Shown here piece after piece: positions 27,490-36,357 of a stretch of DNA of 64,000 bases. Both the position numbers and the translations under genes were made by a program. Source of the DNA: Pseudoalteromonas rubra (GTDB lineage: Bacteria > Pseudomonadota > Gammaproteobacteria > Enterobacterales > Alteromonadaceae); contig NZ_PNCI01000013.1 in the NCBI RefSeq assembly GCF_005887095.1, forward strand, positions 1 to 64,000. The letters run 5' to 3'. Each line of letters begins with the position of its first letter. The first letter of the stretch is position 1. The notes below the pieces were generated by a model. The model saw only the letters and a program-made list of their open reading frames with translations, made no database searches and had not been told where the DNA came from.

Positions 27490-28500
27490 ATGAAGAAAAC
27501 ATTATTGCTCTGCGCACTGACGCTAACAGCCTCCGGGGCACAAGCGTTTAGTCAGGAAACACACAAGCGCATCGTTATCGATGCCGTCAACTACATGGCA
27601 CAAAATCCGTCAACCACGCAATTTGCCAAGCTTCAGGCGTATGCTCAGTCGCATGGCATGAGTGTAACTCAGCTTGCAGAAGTTATGGGACAAGCAGCCT
27701 ATGATGTCGATGATTTTGAAGATACCTTCTTCTGTGGTGCGATCACTGGCGACTGTGTGCAGGCACCTTTATGGGGCGCAGCTCAAAGCATCGTTAAATA
27801 CACCAGCTATTGGCACTTCCAAAATCACACTCAAGGCGCTGACGTCCATGGTAACGACTTTGGTGGATACAATTATGACAAGCTCACTGTCTGGGGCACA
27901 GTAGACAACATGGCGGCTACTTGGTTAAAGGGTGATTATCTGGATGACGGCAAAGGAGGTGAAACAGGCTGGTTTAGTGCCGATGACAGTGAATATGACA
28001 GCTATGGCATCACAGAAAAAAACTACCGCTTGGATAGCCACTCCAGATACAGTATGTACGATGACTTTGAAGAAATGCCATTTCAGCCGATCGATAACTT
28101 AGGCCAGTACTGGTATCAAAGCTATCTGCAAAATGGTAACCCACAGATCCTGGGGTTTGTATTCCACACAACGGATCTCCTTCAACCTCACCATACCTGG
28201 ACAACGTCAGACCTAAACCACGCCAGCTGGGAATCCTGGGTGAAAGACTACTATGATCAGGAAAACCTCAATAACCTCGCACTGGTAAAGCAGGCAATGA
28301 GTAGCTTCTCAACACCAGATGCTGCAAACAAAGATATTCGTCCGCTACTTACACAAGGCGGCGCCTATTCTTACTCGCAAGGTGGCATTGTACTGAACTC
28401 AGAGGATCACTATGATCGCCTGAATACTGCTCGTCAGGTTATTCCGCATGCTATCGCAATGGTCGTTCACATGCTTAATCATGCTATGGTAGCCCGTTAA
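27490..28500 (+). CDS. Secreted phospholipase C/P1 nuclease-like metalloenzyme
   Basis: 336 residues with a signal peptide ending AQA (residue 19). The mature N-terminus FSQETHKRIVIDAV and the later FHTTDLLQPHHTW (near residue 225) recall the zinc-dependent phospholipase C / S1-P1 nuclease superfamily, in which an N-terminal aromatic, several His and an HxxxDxxQPxH-type segment bind three zincs. Further His/Asp candidates are YWHFQNH near residue 113 and AYDVDDFEDTF near 75. It overlaps the next gene by one base (TAATG), beginning a three-gene coupled operon. Substrate unknown; the family call is moderate. Confidence 0.58.
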   Translation: MKKTLLLCALTLTASGAQAFSQETHKRIVIDAVNYMAQNPSTTQFAKLQAYAQSHGMSVTQLAEVMGQAAYDVDDFEDTFFCGAITGDCVQAPLWGAAQSIVKYTSYWHFQNHTQGADVHGNDFGGYNYDKLTVWGTVDNMAATWLKGDYLDDGKGGETGWFSADDSEYDSYGITEKNYRLDSHSRYSMYDDFEEMPFQPIDNLGQYWYQSYLQNGNPQILGFVFHTTDLLQPHHTWTTSDLNHASWESWVKDYYDQENLNNLALVKQAMSSFSTPDAANKDIRPLLTQGGAYSYSQGGIVLNSEDHYDRLNTARQVIPHAIAMVVHMLNHAMVAR

Positions 28501-29690
28501 TGAACTACCTTGTTTTACTCCTGGCAGGCTGTTTAAGCCTGCCATGTTGGGCAACACTGACTCAACTAACTAAGCCTGAACTGGTTCTCATGCAATCTCT
28601 CTATACACAGCAAGATCGTGATTTGTCCTCTGCAGAGTTGAATAAGCACTTGCTTGAAAATCAGTTTTTACTGGCGACAGCCCAGCAACTTAACCCCGAG
28701 CTGATGATCCGTCAATCTGGTGTCGGGTTTGATAATGACTACCATATCCGTCGCCTTATTGTCACTTTGCTTACGCATCAATTTCCCGAACTTAAATCCA
28801 TCACCAAAGAGAAATCGATTGCCCCTTTTAGCGCACAAGCGCTATCTAAACTACTTGGAGATTACCCTGCTAACGGCAACTACCAAACCAGGCAACTCGA
28901 ACAGTGGCAGCAAATACGGTTGCTCGACACACCCAAAGTAACCTTGGCGGATCTACTCATTAGTCAATCGATGCAGAATCGATTTCGCCTTCATCAGGGT
29001 GACATCGACTTGCTAGTTCACCAGCTTGATGAGTGGCGCTACTATGCAAACCTCACCGACAGAGCCGCACCTTTACTGGCAAAGCATGGGTTAAGTCTGT
29101 CACGTCTGGAGCTTTTGGCTAAAGGTGAGCTGTTACGTCCTCCTATGCTGGCGTTTTTAGGAATAAAAGCACAACTGCACGGTGAGCGCAGCACATATCT
29201 GGAACAACTCAGAGCGACTATATCGCAAGCTGAGATCCACCGCTATTACAAACAGCACCGTAAAGACTTCAGATACAAATCTACACTGGAAGCCCAGGCA
29301 GCCACCTTTGAATCACAAACGCAGGCACAACACTTCCATCGCCTCATGAATAAAAAAGGCATGAAACAGGCATTAAAAGAAACCCAAAAACATAACGAGT
29401 TCGATTCAGCTGGCAAAACTACACCGGTTTCCATTACCCGGGAACATCAAAAGCGCTGGCTTGCACAACTGGCTTTCAGCAGTCAGTCGGGCAAAGCGAC
29501 TCCTCCGGTGCGGACCCCATCTGGGCGGTGGGCCGTGGTGTATACCCAACACCCCAAATATGCCTATTACTCTGAGGACAGTGAAACGGTGCGTTATCAG
29601 GCATTAGACGCGCTGACCAAGCAACGTGCCCAGGCAGCCTATCAGCAAAAATTCAGGCACTGGCAAACACAGCATGGGGTACCACTCTGA
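28500..29690 (+). CDS. Exported parvulin-like (PpiC/SurA-type) foldase
   Basis: 396 residues. A signal sequence (about 1-18) precedes a helical N-terminal region and a degenerate parvulin domain (about 245-365): ISQAEIHRYYKQHRKDFRYK, then a helix with AQHFHRLMNKKGMKQALKE, and VRTPSGRWAVVYTQHPKYAYY, the usual closing of PpiC domains. The layout resembles SurA/PpiD-type periplasmic chaperones. Overlaps by one base on both sides (TAATG and TGATG) tie it to the enzyme before it and the small membrane protein after it. This suggests a dedicated foldase for the secreted enzyme, by analogy with lipase-Lif pairs; that is inference. Confidence 0.6.
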   Translation: MNYLVLLLAGCLSLPCWATLTQLTKPELVLMQSLYTQQDRDLSSAELNKHLLENQFLLATAQQLNPELMIRQSGVGFDNDYHIRRLIVTLLTHQFPELKSITKEKSIAPFSAQALSKLLGDYPANGNYQTRQLEQWQQIRLLDTPKVTLADLLISQSMQNRFRLHQGDIDLLVHQLDEWRYYANLTDRAAPLLAKHGLSLSRLELLAKGELLRPPMLAFLGIKAQLHGERSTYLEQLRATISQAEIHRYYKQHRKDFRYKSTLEAQAATFESQTQAQHFHRLMNKKGMKQALKETQKHNEFDSAGKTTPVSITREHQKRWLAQLAFSSQSGKATPPVRTPSGRWAVVYTQHPKYAYYSEDSETVRYQALDALTKQRAQAAYQQKFRHWQTQHGVPL

Positions 29691-30226
29691 TGACCAGGTT
29701 ACAGGCGATCACACTGGCGCTCGTCCTGGCAGGTCTGGGTTATGCGCTTTGGGTCCTGGTATCACTTGCGCCTTTGCCCACTGCTGATGTGCGTTCACAG
29801 CGCACACCTGCCCCAACTGAGCAAGCAGAATATCAACACGACACCTCCACCGCACCAGCAACTACGACGATTTCAGTGCCTTTGGTCAGCACAGCAGAAT
29901 TGCCTGTTATTGTGGCTGATCCCAGTGAGGAAGCCGAGCCAGAAGACACACCTTATATCCCGCCCATAGCCCCAAGTATATCGACCCCGACATATTCTGG
30001 AGACTTGTCCGATCACCAAGCCTATCAGGCATACCAATCTGGCGAAATGGATAAGATGAAACAGGACTATATCGCTGCAGTGGATAAAAAGGTCGCCCGA
30101 TTAGAGCTGTTGCTGGAAAAAGGGGTCAGACACAAGCTTCCCGAACAACAACTTCAGGAAGCAAGAGAGAAAATACAGGGGCTAAGAGCCATGCAGAAAC
30201 AACTGCGCAGGGAACTGGCTCAGTAG
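29690..30226 (+). CDS. Membrane-anchored Pro-rich coiled-coil protein
   Basis: 178 residues: one N-terminal membrane anchor (about 6-26), a Pro/Thr/Ala/Glu-rich linker (about 30-105), and a charged helical C-terminal half predicted to form a coiled coil (MKQDYIAAVDKKVARLELLL onward). The start overlaps the previous stop (TGATG). The anchor-linker-helix layout superficially resembles lipase-specific foldases, but no Lif motif (RxxFDYxLS) is seen. Function unknown. Confidence 0.6.
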   Translation: MTRLQAITLALVLAGLGYALWVLVSLAPLPTADVRSQRTPAPTEQAEYQHDTSTAPATTTISVPLVSTAELPVIVADPSEEAEPEDTPYIPPIAPSISTPTYSGDLSDHQAYQAYQSGEMDKMKQDYIAAVDKKVARLELLLEKGVRHKLPEQQLQEAREKIQGLRAMQKQLRRELAQ

Positions 30227-30243
30227 TTTCCGCTGTGTGGGGT

Positions 30244-31422
30244 TCAAACGCCAAAGTAGTCGGTCAAAACAGCGGTATAGATCTCCTCAATGGCATGGAG
30301 ATCTGCCACTGATACGTGTTCATTTACCTGATGAATAGAATCGTTTTTAACCCCGCACTCAATCACCTGAGTCTCACTTGAGGCAAAAAAGCGACCATCC
30401 GACGTGCCACCCGCTGTACTGAGTGCCGGAAACTGACCTCTGACCCGAAATATGGCTTGCTCAACTAGGCTAAGAAAGCATGCAGCTTCTCGACTCCCCG
30501 TGTAATAAGACTCACAAGGGCGCTCCCATTGCACACTGACATGGTCGTCCCAAGGTGCCAGCGCCTGCGCAACTATCTGATAGATTTCCTGACTTTTATA
30601 CGCGTGGCTATAGCGCACATTAAAGGTTATTTCACAGCTTGCCGGCACCAGGTTATCGACGATATCCGGTACAGTCAGACCGGTAACCTGCAAACTCGTT
30701 TGCGAACCCAAAACGTCTTTCCACCAGCTGAGGTTTGCCAACTCATTTACCAGATCACCGGCAATATGGGCCGCATTAACGGTTTGCTCGGGGTAAGCGA
30801 CGTGCCCTGCTTTGCCCTGTATCTGTATACGCCCGGAGATGGCGCCACGACGGCCATTTTTTATCGTGTCACCAACCTGTTGATGTGAGGTAGGCTCCCC
30901 AACCAGGCAAGCATCAAGCGTAATACCTTGCTGGGCCAGATACTCAGCCATAATTTTAGAGCCATACTCGGCTTCACCTTCTTCATCTGAGGTGATCAAC
31001 CAAAATAGCGTGCCCCGACAATGCTGCGCCTGTTCACACAAACGTTCCGTTGCACTGAGCATAGCTGCTACGCCGCCTTTCATATCTGCCGCCCCGCGTC
31101 CGTAAATGACATCATCAATCACAGCCGCAGCGAAAGGATGTGCAATCCAGCCCCTCGGGTTGGCCGGTACAACATCAACATGCCCCGCAAAAGCCATGAC
31201 AGGGCCGGGGCCAAATTGCCGCCTGGCCACCAAATTGCGAACGCCGTTACAGTCAAGGGACGTACATTCGAACCCTAAAGCACCCAGGCGCTGTGACAGA
31301 TACTCTATTGTACCAGCATCATCAGGAGTTACAGACGGAGCTGAGATCAAGCGTCTCAAGGTATTGACGGTATCAAGTTGCGGGCTGTGTTTAGCAGCAG
31401 GTTTTGTCGCATGGGAAGGCAT
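30244..31422 (-). CDS. dapE: Succinyl-diaminopimelate desuccinylase-like M20 peptidase
   Basis: A dizinc M20 amidohydrolase that releases LL-diaminopimelate in lysine and peptidoglycan synthesis. Metal ligands are visible in AGHVDVVPA, GRGAADMKGG, SDEEGE and IHQVNEH. The DapE-specific stretch VGDTIKNGRRGAISG and the GHVAYPEQTVNAAH dimer-domain motif support dapE rather than argE. The start chosen is the ATG at 31422 (393 aa), preceded by AGGAAA; the frame begins with a GTG at 31458. It has about 15 more N-terminal residues than E. coli DapE. It converges with the three-gene operon at a 17-bp gap. Confidence 0.85.
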   Translation of the reverse strand: MPSHATKPAAKHSPQLDTVNTLRRLISAPSVTPDDAGTIEYLSQRLGALGFECTSLDCNGVRNLVARRQFGPGPVMAFAGHVDVVPANPRGWIAHPFAAAVIDDVIYGRGAADMKGGVAAMLSATERLCEQAQHCRGTLFWLITSDEEGEAEYGSKIMAEYLAQQGITLDACLVGEPTSHQQVGDTIKNGRRGAISGRIQIQGKAGHVAYPEQTVNAAHIAGDLVNELANLSWWKDVLGSQTSLQVTGLTVPDIVDNLVPASCEITFNVRYSHAYKSQEIYQIVAQALAPWDDHVSVQWERPCESYYTGSREAACFLSLVEQAIFRVRGQFPALSTAGGTSDGRFFASSETQVIECGVKNDSIHQVNEHVSVADLHAIEEIYTAVLTDYFGV

Positions 31423-31761
31423 ACTATACGTTTCCTGTATTCTAAATATTGAGCGCACTGGGATCTGGTTCAGTCACATATCGATAGACACTAGGTACCC
31501 AGTGGTCACGGTTCTCTCCCCCGATTACACCGTTCGAGCGTGACCAGTTCATGTCTTCTGCAAGGCACTTTTGTGACAACCCCATTGCGAAGAGCACAAC
31601 AAAGCACAGAGCCTTGTCATAGATTGGTCAATTTCGATAACAAGTTGTCAATTGCCCTGTGTATGCTAGAACTAAGTATGTGAAGGTTAGAATTGTTAGC
31701 CTAATCCAGGGTCCCGGAAGTCTCTAGTGGGTTTTAATTGCTGCAAGATAAGGAACTAGTA

Positions 31762-32526
31762 ATGCAGGATGTCAGTTTTTTGGTCGTCGACGACTGCCAG
31801 CTGGTTAGAAACTTGGTTCGTACCACTTTAGTCAACCGGCTGGGTGCAGAAAATGTCTACACCGCAGAGGATGGTCAGGCTGCGCTTGAATTACTCGATG
31901 CCCGCCATATCGATATCATCATTGCCGACTGGCAAATGCCAAACATCGACGGAGAGGAGCTGCTTAAACGGGTCAGGAAGTCAAAAAAGCACAGTAAAAC
32001 CCCATTCATTATGATGAGTTCGCTGGGGGACAGGGAGCATGTGGTCTGCGCTATCCAAAACGGGGTATCACAATATATGATGAAACCCTTTACCGCCGAC
32101 AAACTCGAAGAAACGGTTCATAAATCCTGGAACACCATCAGTCGTCGTGGTGCCATCAGGCTATCCGGTTTGCCAGAACACAGTGTTCGGATCCGCACTG
32201 GCAGCCGCACACTCTCGGGGCACGTAAAAAACATCAGTCAAACAGGCATGTTATTGCAATCGCCGTATAGCCGAGAAATGCATCTGTTTAATACCTATGA
32301 GCTTGAGCTGGATGTCTTTGATTTGAACGGTGGAAATTTACTGATCTCTCCGTTATACGCAGTGCCTGTTCGCATTGTGGCTGTAGAGGGCTTTGTTGAC
32401 ACCAAAATGTGCCAGCTGGCACTACGTTTTAATCGTGACATGCTCAATGACGTCACTAAGCGCTACCTTGATGAACTCCTAAAACATCTGGGCGGCTGTG
32501 AAACCGAAATGATCCAGGATAATTAA
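31762..32526 (+). CDS. Response regulator with C-terminal PilZ domain
   Basis: 254 residues from the ATG at 31762, which has AAGGA about 7 bases upstream; the frame also opens at a TTG at 31738. The receiver domain (about 1-120) keeps the acidic pair DD, the phosphoacceptor Asp in IIIADWQMPNIDG, and the MKPF lysine. A PilZ domain (about 135-240) follows, with RRGAIRLSG and HVKNISQTGMLL (NxSxxG), the elements that bind cyclic di-GMP in canonical members. No histidine kinase gene adjoins it. It would couple phosphorelay and c-di-GMP signals, for example in motility or biofilm control; the target is unknown. The 279-bp region upstream has no gene and holds an 8-bp inverted repeat (31503-31510 / 31539-31546). 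Confidence 0.85.
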   Translation: MQDVSFLVVDDCQLVRNLVRTTLVNRLGAENVYTAEDGQAALELLDARHIDIIIADWQMPNIDGEELLKRVRKSKKHSKTPFIMMSSLGDREHVVCAIQNGVSQYMMKPFTADKLEETVHKSWNTISRRGAIRLSGLPEHSVRIRTGSRTLSGHVKNISQTGMLLQSPYSREMHLFNTYELELDVFDLNGGNLLISPLYAVPVRIVAVEGFVDTKMCQLALRFNRDMLNDVTKRYLDELLKHLGGCETEMIQDN

Positions 32527-32557
32527 GCAGCCGTCCCAGGCCATCTGAGTCAAAAAC

Positions 32558-32571
32558 TTAATCTAAATCAA
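32558..32571 (+). promoter_or_regulatory. FNR-like site upstream of ompW
   Basis: TTAATCTAAATCAA matches the FNR/Anr consensus TTGAT-N4-ATCAA with one mismatch. It lies 124 bases before the ompW start. ompW is an FNR-activated gene in E. coli, so the placement is biologically sensible; activity is inference. Confidence 0.5.
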
Positions 32572-32694
32572 GTTTTCAATTTTTTCTGAAACCTCGCAAT
32601 TTGAATATTGATCTAGAACAGTTTTTGAAAAGTCCCATCGGCCTATGATAGCTGCAACAAAAAGATTTACCTTGTACAGGTTCAGGAGATGAAA

Positions 32695-33369
32695 ATGAAA
32701 AAACTTACTGCCGCTATCCTATCTACGCTGATGCTAACTGCTCCACTGGCTCAGGCTCAATTCAGTGTAAATGTGGGCGCAATTAACGTTAATCCGAGTG
32801 ACACTGGCTCTGCGTTGAATGAAATCAAAACAGCAGGCTTGGTGGCTGACTCTGATACGCAACTGGGTCTTACATTTGACTACCAGTACAACGATAACAT
32901 TGTATTTGAATTAATTGCAGCGACTCCGTTTTCGCACACAGTTGAAGGCGTAGGCTATATTCCGGGTAGCCCGAGCACGCAACTGGGTGGCGTAGAGATT
33001 GCTTCTGTTAAGCACTTACCACCTACATTATTGGCGCAGTACCACTTTTTCGGTGCAAATGATAAGTTTCGCCCATTCATCGGTGCAGGTCTGAACTACA
33101 CAGTGTTCTTCGACGAAGAAGCAAGTGCGGCACTTAAGGGTGTATTAGGCACTGATGATGTTAAGGTGGATCTGGATAGTTCATTTGGTGTAGCACTTCA
33201 GGTCGGTTTCAACTATGACCTGAACGATAAGTGGGGCCTGCACGGTATGATTTCTAAGATGGACATCAACACAGATGCAACCGTTTATGCAGACGGTAAG
33301 CAAGCGCTAACTTCAGATGTAGAGTTAGACCCGATTGTTGCTATGTTCGGTGTGAAGTACAAGTTCTAA
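32695..33369 (+). CDS. ompW: Outer-membrane protein OmpW
   Basis: A small eight-stranded outer-membrane barrel. The signal peptide ends AQA (about residue 21) and mature strands finish with GVKYKF. The motif VKHLPPTLLAQYHF, the GAGLNYT strand and the overall size (224 aa) match OmpW. I chose the ATG at 32695, since AGGAG lies six bases before it; an ATG two codons upstream overlaps that Shine-Dalgarno. OmpW is linked to osmotic, iron and anaerobic responses in related bacteria. Confidence 0.92.
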   Translation: MKKLTAAILSTLMLTAPLAQAQFSVNVGAINVNPSDTGSALNEIKTAGLVADSDTQLGLTFDYQYNDNIVFELIAATPFSHTVEGVGYIPGSPSTQLGGVEIASVKHLPPTLLAQYHFFGANDKFRPFIGAGLNYTVFFDEEASAALKGVLGTDDVKVDLDSSFGVALQVGFNYDLNDKWGLHGMISKMDINTDATVYADGKQALTSDVELDPIVAMFGVKYKF

Positions 33370-33427
33370 TGATTTAAGGTGCCCACACTATGTGGGCACG
33401 ATACAGAGTTACTTTCTCAATCCCCAG

Positions 33428-33451
33428 GGGTCATAAACACTATGACCCTTT
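33428..33451 (+). terminator. Terminator between ompW and the convergent thioesterase gene
   Basis: GGGTCATA (33428-33435), AACAC, TATGACCC (33441-33448), then TTTA. A second 9-bp hairpin without U-tract (GTGCCCACA / TGTGGGCAC) lies just upstream at 33379-33399. Together they separate two convergent genes. Confidence 0.55.
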
Positions 33452-33989
33452 ATGCCACTTTATTATTGCGTGCTTTCTTTTGTTCCAGCATTTCTTTCCA
33501 GTGCACCACTTCTTCAGGCAAGATTGGCGCTTCACCTGTAAACTCGGCAACTTCCAGCATTTCTTCTACACTGATCACGCCCTGACGACTTTTGAACACT
33601 CCACGTACATAGGCAATAGCATGCAGACCGCGCTCTGAATGAAACTTCTGCTCGATATAAAAATACTTGTGATCCCAGCCAACTAATCGCGTTGACACTG
33701 TAAACTCTTGTAGTGGCTTGATGTCTCGAATATAGGTTATCGCAGTGGCATTCACAATGGGAAACCAGCGACGTTTCATTATCGCGCTGAATAATCCCAC
33801 GCGTTCAGTCATCCAGGTACGCGCTAAGTCCATCATGGCAAGGTAACGCGAGTTGGTCAGGTGCAAATTAATATCACAATCACTCGGCAGTGCTCTGAAA
33901 TTAATATCAATCACGTCGAGCAAAGGTTGCGTGGCTTTATTCTGACGGATCCGCCAGAACAACCACAGTAAGCGGAAATACAAATTCAT
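33450..33989 (-). CDS. THEM6-type acyl-CoA thioesterase (hotdog fold)
   Basis: 179 residues from the ATG at 33989, where the sequence begins MNLYFRLLWLFWR; an in-frame ATG at 34013 and a further extension to 34031 are alternatives, and none has a strong Shine-Dalgarno. DINFRALPSDCDINLHLTNSRYLAMMDLARTWM is recognisably the hotdog helix of the 4HBT/THEM6 family, with the Asp/Asn-rich stretch before the central helix. Probably hydrolyses acyl-CoA; the N-terminal aromatic helix may associate with the membrane. Single gene. Confidence 0.75.
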   Translation of the reverse strand: MNLYFRLLWLFWRIRQNKATQPLLDVIDINFRALPSDCDINLHLTNSRYLAMMDLARTWMTERVGLFSAIMKRRWFPIVNATAITYIRDIKPLQEFTVSTRLVGWDHKYFYIEQKFHSERGLHAIAYVRGVFKSRQGVISVEEMLEVAEFTGEAPILPEEVVHWKEMLEQKKARNNKVA

Positions 33990-34139
33990 GTTATTGGTCC
34001 AACCAGTTAGCATAAAACCCGAGTTTAGCACAGCCGGGTTTCACAACAAGCAGGAATTAGACAGCCCTCTGCATGCATAACTTGCGAAAAGTGCGTTTGT
34101 GCATTAACTTTTATGCAAGACTAAGAAGAGTGTAACTTG

Positions 34140-34631
34140 ATGAAATATATAACCAAGCTAGTGTATTTATTGACCTTGTTCAGCGCAGGTTATGCCTGGG
34201 CTGATTTTGATTTACCAGGCAAAGGTCAGCTGGTTTATCCCACCGGCATTGAAAAAGAGTTTAACTTTGGCTTTGGCTGGCAAGGTGATGCACAGAAATT
34301 TCGTATTGGCGATAACAGCTATGACATGGCCCAATTACCCGAATCGTACTCCATTGCCATTACACTGAGCAAAGATGATTCTAAGGTTTGGATCCAGGAG
34401 TTTAACCCGGGTTTTATCGAAGGGTTCAGCTGGCAGCTTGGGGACCACAAACTTGAGCTGTTCAAGAAGCAATTTATGAGCCCCGTAAAAGGCGATTATG
34501 TGTTGCGTCTGGATGACATTGACTACTTTCTGGTACGCAACAACATCAGTGTCACCATCAAGTTTACTGAGCAAGGGATTGATAATATTAAGCTGGACGG
34601 CGTGACCAAAAATATGGGCACGAAGAAATAA
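34140..34631 (+). CDS. Small exported protein of unknown function
   Basis: 163 residues from the ATG at 34140 (the frame also has a TTG one codon upstream). A signal peptide is evident (LVYLLTLFSAGYAWA, cleavage near residue 21). The mature part is beta-rich with alternating polar and aromatic residues (KEFNFGFGWQGDAQKFRIG). It has no cysteine and no recognised domain. It converges with tyrR across a hairpin at 34631-34649. Confidence 0.65.
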   Translation: MKYITKLVYLLTLFSAGYAWADFDLPGKGQLVYPTGIEKEFNFGFGWQGDAQKFRIGDNSYDMAQLPESYSIAITLSKDDSKVWIQEFNPGFIEGFSWQLGDHKLELFKKQFMSPVKGDYVLRLDDIDYFLVRNNISVTIKFTEQGIDNIKLDGVTKNMGTKK

Positions 34632-34649
34632 GGGGACTGACAGTCCCCT
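34631..34649. terminator. Hairpin between the small exported protein gene and tyrR
   Basis: AGGGGAC, TGACA, GTCCCCT: a 7-bp GC-rich stem exactly in the 22-bp gap between two convergent stops. It probably serves both directions, although the U-tracts are poor. Confidence 0.55.
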
Positions 34650-34653
34650 CACT

Positions 34654-36210
34654 TTATACTTTCACTGTTTTTCGGTTTATCCCGTACTCTCTGAGCTTAT
34701 TTGCAACTGCTGTATGACTTAGCCCTAATCGTTTAGCCAGCTGGCGTGAGCTTGGGTAAGCTGGGTAGAGTTTACGCAGTAAGGTTGCTTCAAAACGCTT
34801 AACCGCCTGCTCCAGTGTTCCTTCAAAGTCTGACTCCAAATAACCCAGATCATGGGTAAAGGTTGGCAGTTGAAGGTGCTCAATGCGTAGCTCATTGTCG
34901 TCCAGCATAGACACAGCACGATAAATGGCATTTTCCAGTTGTCTGACATTACCCGGCCATGGATATTGCTCAAGGAACTGCAGGCACTCCTCATCCAGCG
35001 CTGGCGTTGCATGGCCACTTTGCTGTGCATATTTTTGAATAAAGTGCTCTGCAAGTGATTTAATGTCGGCTTTGCGATCACGCAAAGGTGCGATTTCCAG
35101 TGTTAAAACATTGATGCGATAGTACAGATCTTCACGGAAACTGCCTTCTTGCACCATTGCCGGTAGATCTTTTTGGGTTGCAGCGATGATGCGCACATTC
35201 ACCTTAACTTCATTCTCATCACCCACTTTACGGAAGGTGCCATCTTGCAAAAAGCGCAGCAATTTGGTTTGTAGCTGAGTCGACATTTCACCGACTTCAT
35301 CAAGGAATACGGTGCCACCATCAGCCTGCTCCAGCACGCCCCGTTTAGGCGCACTGTTTTCTTCATAACCGGCATAGCCGAATAGCTCAGACTCGGCGAC
35401 ATCATCAGGTAAAGAGGCACATGACAGCGCAATGAACGGCTTTAATGAGCGATTAGAGGCATAATGACAGGCTCGTGCAAGCAACTCTTTACCCGTTCCC
35501 GTTTCACCGGTAATTAAAATTGGTGCTTCAAGCTGTGCCATTTTTCGCGCTTCGCGGACAACTCGTCGCATCGCCGTACTCTGGCTATGGATGGCAGCAA
35601 AACTCTCCTGCCCATAGCGACGAAACGCGCTAACCTGCTGACCCAGTCGACTTTGGGATTTAATATTGATCACCGCCCCTGCCAGCACGTCTCCTTCAGG
35701 ACCTTGCGGTACAGAAATAGGTAAAATATCAGCAATAAAGTCTTCGCCGCCGACTTCAACCCGAGTGGTTTGGCCCAATACGTCTTTACCTTCCAGCCAA
35801 CGAGTAAAATTAAACCCTTTCAGCAGGTTATTAATATTGGCACCCATGATCTCCGATTCAGGTAGGTTCAGGTCACGACATGCGGCATCGTTACAATGAC
35901 GCACCCAGCCTTTCGCATCGATGGAAATAACCCCATCGGGAAGTGCACTGAGTAAAGTGTTGAGCTCGTTGTGTTCACGCTCAGAAGGCAGAAAAGCCGT
36001 TGTTCTGACATCCTCCACCCCATCGATCAGTCTGATTTCAGGCATAATTTTCTGAAACTGTTCAAACTCAATCGGGGGGAAACTCACATACATTCTGCAA
36101 TTGACGGAATCAACTTCTATTCCTTTTAGATCAACCCGGTACTTGACCAGGATATTCAAAATTTCCTGCGCAATACCGATCCGATCGGCACAGTGAATTT
36201 CTAAACGCAT
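34654..36210 (-). CDS. tyrR: Aromatic amino acid regulator TyrR/PhhR
   Basis: 518 residues from the ATG at 36210 (AGGA 5 bases upstream; the frame extends 13 codons further). An ACT domain (MRLEIHCADRIGIAQEIL) and a PAS domain (about 78-190) precede an AAA+ domain with GETGTGKELLAR and ESELFGYAG. A Fis-type HTH (SRQLAKRLGLSHTAVANKL) closes it. The GAFTGA loop that contacts sigma-54 is absent, as in E. coli TyrR, so it should work with sigma-70 promoters. It responds to Tyr/Phe/Trp in relatives. TyrR-box-like sites lie before its own gene and before hppD in this window. Confidence 0.92.
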   Translation of the reverse strand: MRLEIHCADRIGIAQEILNILVKYRVDLKGIEVDSVNCRMYVSFPPIEFEQFQKIMPEIRLIDGVEDVRTTAFLPSEREHNELNTLLSALPDGVISIDAKGWVRHCNDAACRDLNLPESEIMGANINNLLKGFNFTRWLEGKDVLGQTTRVEVGGEDFIADILPISVPQGPEGDVLAGAVINIKSQSRLGQQVSAFRRYGQESFAAIHSQSTAMRRVVREARKMAQLEAPILITGETGTGKELLARACHYASNRSLKPFIALSCASLPDDVAESELFGYAGYEENSAPKRGVLEQADGGTVFLDEVGEMSTQLQTKLLRFLQDGTFRKVGDENEVKVNVRIIAATQKDLPAMVQEGSFREDLYYRINVLTLEIAPLRDRKADIKSLAEHFIQKYAQQSGHATPALDEECLQFLEQYPWPGNVRQLENAIYRAVSMLDDNELRIEHLQLPTFTHDLGYLESDFEGTLEQAVKRFEATLLRKLYPAYPSSRQLAKRLGLSHTAVANKLREYGINRKTVKV

Positions 36211-36279
36211 TTGTTCCTCAAAACGGTTTTCTACCTTTTGCGGGATCATACTCTAAGAATAGACCCCAGACTAGCAAAA

Positions 36280-36297
36280 CGTAAACATATTTGGACA
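36280..36297. promoter_or_regulatory. TyrR-box-like site upstream of tyrR
   Basis: CGTAAA-CATATT-TGGACA compared with TGTAAA-N6-TTTACA: 9 of 12 conserved positions, 70 bases before the tyrR start. Autoregulation of tyrR is known in E. coli. Weak match, so treat as a candidate. Confidence 0.35.
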
Positions 36298-36357
36298 GAG
36301 ATTTTAGCCATAGCAACTATAATGAAAAAGACAGATCCTCCCTGTGAAAAATATACG

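Noticed and set aside
31503..31546. Inverted repeat TGGTCACG / CGTGACCA before the REC-PilZ gene
   Set aside because: The arms are 28 bases apart and short. It could be an operator or chance, so it is only mentioned, not called.
36290..36321. Plus-strand TATAAT near 36316 as promoter of the cap/pgs-like operon
   Set aside because: The nearest -35-like hexamer (TTGGAC) is 21 bases away and the position is 165 bases from the start; the site at 36413-36442 is better placed.
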